From CAVVEC01 sp963770485 (GTDB lineage Bacteria > Acidobacteriota > Terriglobia > Terriglobales > Acidobacteriaceae): 64,000 bases of DNA. This document shows, piece after piece, positions 62,996 to 64,000 of the stretch (position 1 is the first letter of the stretch; every line of letters starts with the position of its first letter). Below the pieces are notes generated by a model. It worked only from the letters and a program-made list of their open reading frames with translations. It ran no database searches and had not been told where the DNA came from. Location of the stretch: the NCBI GenBank assembly GCA_963770485.1, contig CAVYPX010000014.1, positions 310,001-374,000 on the forward strand. Reading direction: 5' to 3'. Made by a program: the position numbers and the translations under genes.

Positions 62996-63081
62996 CAGCA
63001 GTCATATCCATAAGATGACCTGCGGTCAATGAATCTCTGGCCGTGCACAAAATCAATTGGCGGCGATCCCAGAAATTTGAA

Positions 63082-63110
63082 TTGAAATTCGCAGTCTTTT
63101 TGCGTACAGT
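63082..63110 (+). promoter_or_regulatory. Promoter of the TetR gene at 63132
   Basis: TTGAAA (63082-63087, 5 of 6), 17-base spacer, TACAGT (63105-63110, 4 of 6). Expected start near 63117, very close to the ATG. Confidence 0.6.
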
Positions 63111-63113
63111 TTG

Positions 63114-63128
63114 CTGACCTGAGGTCAG
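63114..63128. promoter_or_regulatory. Palindromic operator CTGACCTgAGGTCAG
   Basis: Perfect 7-bp arms with a single central base, directly on the expected transcription start and ribosome site of the TetR gene. Its place suits autorepression. Confidence 0.65.
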
Positions 63129-63131
63129 ACC

Positions 63132-63836
63132 ATGAGTGGGATCAGCAGCAGCGTTGTCTCTCCGCCTGATTACCGTCACTTGCCGCCGCGGCCACGTTCG
63201 GAAGGCAAGCGGACACGAATCATCGATGCAGCGATGCGTCATTTTGCCGAACAGGGTTATGAAGCGGCGCGCGTCGGCGACATAGCCGCAATCCTGGGCA
63301 TTGCCAAGGGCTCGATTTTCCAGCACTTCGGCAGCAAGGATGGCCTATTCTTCGAAGCGTACAAGAAGGCGGTTCGCTCGTTCTCCCCTTATTTGAAGGT
63401 GCCGGCGGAAGTCCGGGAGCGCGGTTTCTTTGAAGTGCTGCAATACTGGCTGGTCCGCACCGAGCACATGCTGCGCGAAGACTGGATTCCCTATCGGGTT
63501 TACCTGCTGGGAAATTACGGAACGGACCTGGCGTTGAAGCGGGAAATCAATCGCTTCCTGATCGCCGAGGATCCTTATGGACGGGTAGACTTCGTGCGCT
63601 TCGGCCTGGAGCGTGGCGAGCTTCGCCGTGATGTCGACGTGGAAACAGTGGTCTCCATTATCGACTGGGTTGTGGAACGGTTTCAGGATGCCCTGCTGGT
63701 TGAGGAACTCGATCCCGGCCTTTTTCAGCACCACGGCGAACTCGCAGAGAAAAAAGACGCGCGGATTGCGCAGTTTTTGGACGTCTTGCGAAGAGCGATT
63801 GGGGCGGAAGTGCCACTCGAAGATCCGCAGGCTTAG
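63132..63836 (+). CDS. TetR-family transcriptional regulator
   Basis: 234 residues. HTH in the first 75 residues: IIDAAMRHFAEQGYEAARVG, then DIAAILGIAKGSIFQHFGSK. C-terminal helical ligand domain without named signature. The promoter and a 15-bp palindrome immediately upstream suggest that it represses itself. No obvious target next to it; the window ends 164 bp later. Confidence 0.9.
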   Translation: MSGISSSVVSPPDYRHLPPRPRSEGKRTRIIDAAMRHFAEQGYEAARVGDIAAILGIAKGSIFQHFGSKDGLFFEAYKKAVRSFSPYLKVPAEVRERGFFEVLQYWLVRTEHMLREDWIPYRVYLLGNYGTDLALKREINRFLIAEDPYGRVDFVRFGLERGELRRDVDVETVVSIIDWVVERFQDALLVEELDPGLFQHHGELAEKKDARIAQFLDVLRRAIGAEVPLEDPQA

Positions 63837-63849
63837 AAACATCGGTCTT

Positions 63850-63985
63850 GTCATTCCGAGGAGCGAGACCGACGAGGAATCTGCAGTTTTCCTTGGAGTG
63901 TGAAGAAACTGCACATTCCTCCCCCTCGGCTTCGCTCGGGGCTCGACCTTCGGTCTCGGCAGAGAACGCTCGGGATGACAAAGAC
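63850..63985. repeat. GTCATTCCGAG-family repeat with inverted ends
   Basis: Begins TTGTCATTCCGAGGAGCGAG and ends CTCGGGATGACAA, near-complementary ends about 130 bp apart. Inside are GAGGAATCT, GGGGCTCGACCTTCGGTCTC and other stems. It is the most complete copy of the family in the window. Confidence 0.6.
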
Positions 63986-64000
63986 AGGTTCTTGAGCAAG

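Noticed and set aside
1..64000. CRISPR arrays, prophage genes, rRNA operon, plasmid-type origin
   Set aside because: No regularly spaced direct repeats with unique spacers, no phage structural or integrase genes, no rRNA-like sequence and no replication gene were seen.

Overview
The window is a dense chromosomal segment of about 64 kb, moderately GC-rich. Gene content and protein style point to an Acidobacteriota bacterium (Terriglobia/Koribacter-like). The grounds are a TPR/PEGA signalling protein, a homodimeric-type pyruvate dehydrogenase, a caa3-like oxidase operon with two subunit III genes, CzcCBA-type efflux, a complete kdp system, a bacillithiol glycosyltransferase and dispersed 'GTCATyCCGAG' repeats. 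This placement is inference from style, not from a marker gene.

Layout. 1-8.4 kb: a signalling protein whose 5' end lies outside the window, then aceE-aceF on the minus strand. 8.7-12.7 kb: a Dps ferritin, an XRE regulator with a LexA-like C-terminus, and a small cluster of unknowns that includes a 46-residue secreted peptide too short for routine gene calling. 12.8-21.5 kb: one minus-strand operon running from an outer-membrane monoheme cytochrome-porin (Cyc2-like) through a diheme cytochrome c and a cupredoxin-like protein to oxidase subunits II, I, III, III and IV and heme O synthase. A TetR-type repressor gene lies just upstream, with a palindrome on the operon's promoter. 22.8-27 kb: two SH3-domain envelope proteins, an orphan BrnA-like antitoxin, and a TauE/SafE exporter with its DUF1634 partner. 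27-46 kb: a potassium/metal block with a KdpD split into two divergent genes, KdpE, a CzcCBA efflux operon, small proteins, a porin, kdpFABC and a second full-length kdpA. Two arrays of four 11-bp-phased TTTACG repeats precede the small-protein genes and the porin. 46-57 kb: a DUF2254 protein of foreign-looking composition, threonine synthase, an AlaX-like editing protein, OsmC, a LytS-type kinase, BshA, a PilZ protein, PhzF, a YdjC/ChbG deacetylase, tRNA-Val and a degenerate tRNA-Asp-like sequence. 57-62.4 kb: response regulator, histidine kinase, porin and cupredoxin, probably one unit. 62.4-64 kb: a MITE-like element with perfect 19-bp ends and an 8-bp target duplication, then a TetR regulator with a palindromic operator at its own promoter.

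The system most worth following is the Cyc2-like porin-cytochrome at the head of the oxidase operon. Read in gene order it encodes a plausible electron path: outer-membrane heme, periplasmic diheme cytochrome or cupredoxin, CuA of subunit II, O2. In addition, the helix VIII position normally held by the K-channel lysine in subunit I is isoleucine. Functions beyond family level are inference from sequence and neighbourhood; no database search was run.
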